Assembly: GCA_030621455.1 (NCBI GenBank)
Contig: JAUXHQ010000150.1
Location: forward strand, 1-5,492
Reading direction: 5' to 3'
Origin: Deltaproteobacteria bacterium
GTDB lineage: Bacteria > Desulfobacterota > UBA8473
Length of the DNA stretch: 5,492 nucleotides
Shown here: piece by piece, positions 5,425 to 5,492 of the stretch
How positions within the stretch are numbered: position 1 is the stretch's first letter
Layout of the letters: each line of letters begins with the position of its first letter
Notes under the pieces: model-generated
Told to the model about the DNA's origin: nothing
Seen by the model: the letters and a program-made list of their open reading frames with translations, nothing else
Database searches by the model: none
Translations under genes and position numbers: made by a program

Positions 5425-5492
5425 TTATTTCATGAACTCATCCGGATCCGTAGCTTCATAATGACTGAAAACAGGCGGGGCATCCTTGTCTA
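5425..5492 (-). CDS. Possible C-terminal end of an unidentified protein (partial)
   Basis: A minus-strand frame enters from the right edge and ends at TAA (5427-5425). The visible residues are DKDAPPVFSHYEATDPDEFMK. I do not recognise the family. Support is limited. The stretch is much richer in G+C than the adjacent non-coding DNA, the residue mix is protein-like with an acidic tail ending in Lys, and the direction agrees with every other gene. It is only 22 codons long and could be chance. A competing plus-strand frame starts at ATG 5461, but it has no properly spaced ribosome site. Confidence 0.4.
   Translation of the reverse strand, partial: DKDAPPVFSHYEATDPDEFMK

Noticed and set aside
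5461..5492. Possible plus-strand gene start (MTENRRGILV)
   Set aside because: The only GGA-like ribosome site is about 13 bases upstream, the direction opposes all other genes, and the minus-strand frame on the same bases looks more protein-like.

Overview
This window holds the middle of a single-direction gene cluster that makes the Gram-negative cell envelope. All recognised genes lie on the minus strand. They read from right to left: tsaB, dapA, kdsB, waaA, kdsD and then a lipid A-type acyltransferase that runs off the left edge. A short reading frame at the extreme right edge looks like the C-terminus of one more minus-strand gene, which I could not identify.

The organism must be a Gram-negative bacterium that makes Kdo-containing lipopolysaccharide, because three Kdo-specific proteins (KdsD, KdsB, WaaA) are complete and carry their family motifs. 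Base composition is moderate, with frequent ATA (Ile) and AGA/AGG (Arg) codons and several non-ATG starts. The compact kdsB-waaA-kdsD-acyltransferase order would suit a Desulfobacterota- or Nitrospirota-like lineage, but that placement is inference and the sequence alone does not prove it.

Region by region: 1-443 is the N-terminal 147 codons of an LpxL/HtrB-family acyltransferase. 471-1442 is kdsD (arabinose-5-phosphate isomerase). 1457-2752 is waaA (Kdo transferase), whose start overlaps the end of kdsB. 2736-3494 is kdsB (CMP-Kdo synthetase), with a TTG start behind a perfect Shine-Dalgarno. 3525-4424 is dapA. 4489-5175 is tsaB. About 5176-5424 is an AT-rich non-coding stretch with short octamer repeats in mirrored orientation and a possible promoter. 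5425-5492 is the tentative partial gene.

The genes form a functional chain. KdsD makes arabinose 5-phosphate, the first committed Kdo precursor. KdsB activates Kdo with CMP, and WaaA attaches it to the lipid A precursor. The LpxL-like enzyme would then add a secondary acyl chain, a step that in E. coli prefers the Kdo-bearing precursor. DapA feeds diaminopimelate and lysine synthesis, hence peptidoglycan. TsaB is a translation housekeeping protein (tRNA t6A) and is the odd member. Gaps of 27, 14, 30 and 64 bases and one overlap suggest one polycistronic transcript starting in the AT-rich region. KdsA and KdsC, also needed for Kdo, are not in the window.

I found no mobile element, CRISPR array, tRNA, rRNA or clearly new system. 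The points most worth a second look are the mirrored octamer arrays upstream of tsaB, the missing acidic residue in the acyltransferase active-site motif, and an interspersed-repeat-like palindrome inside the 3' end of waaA.
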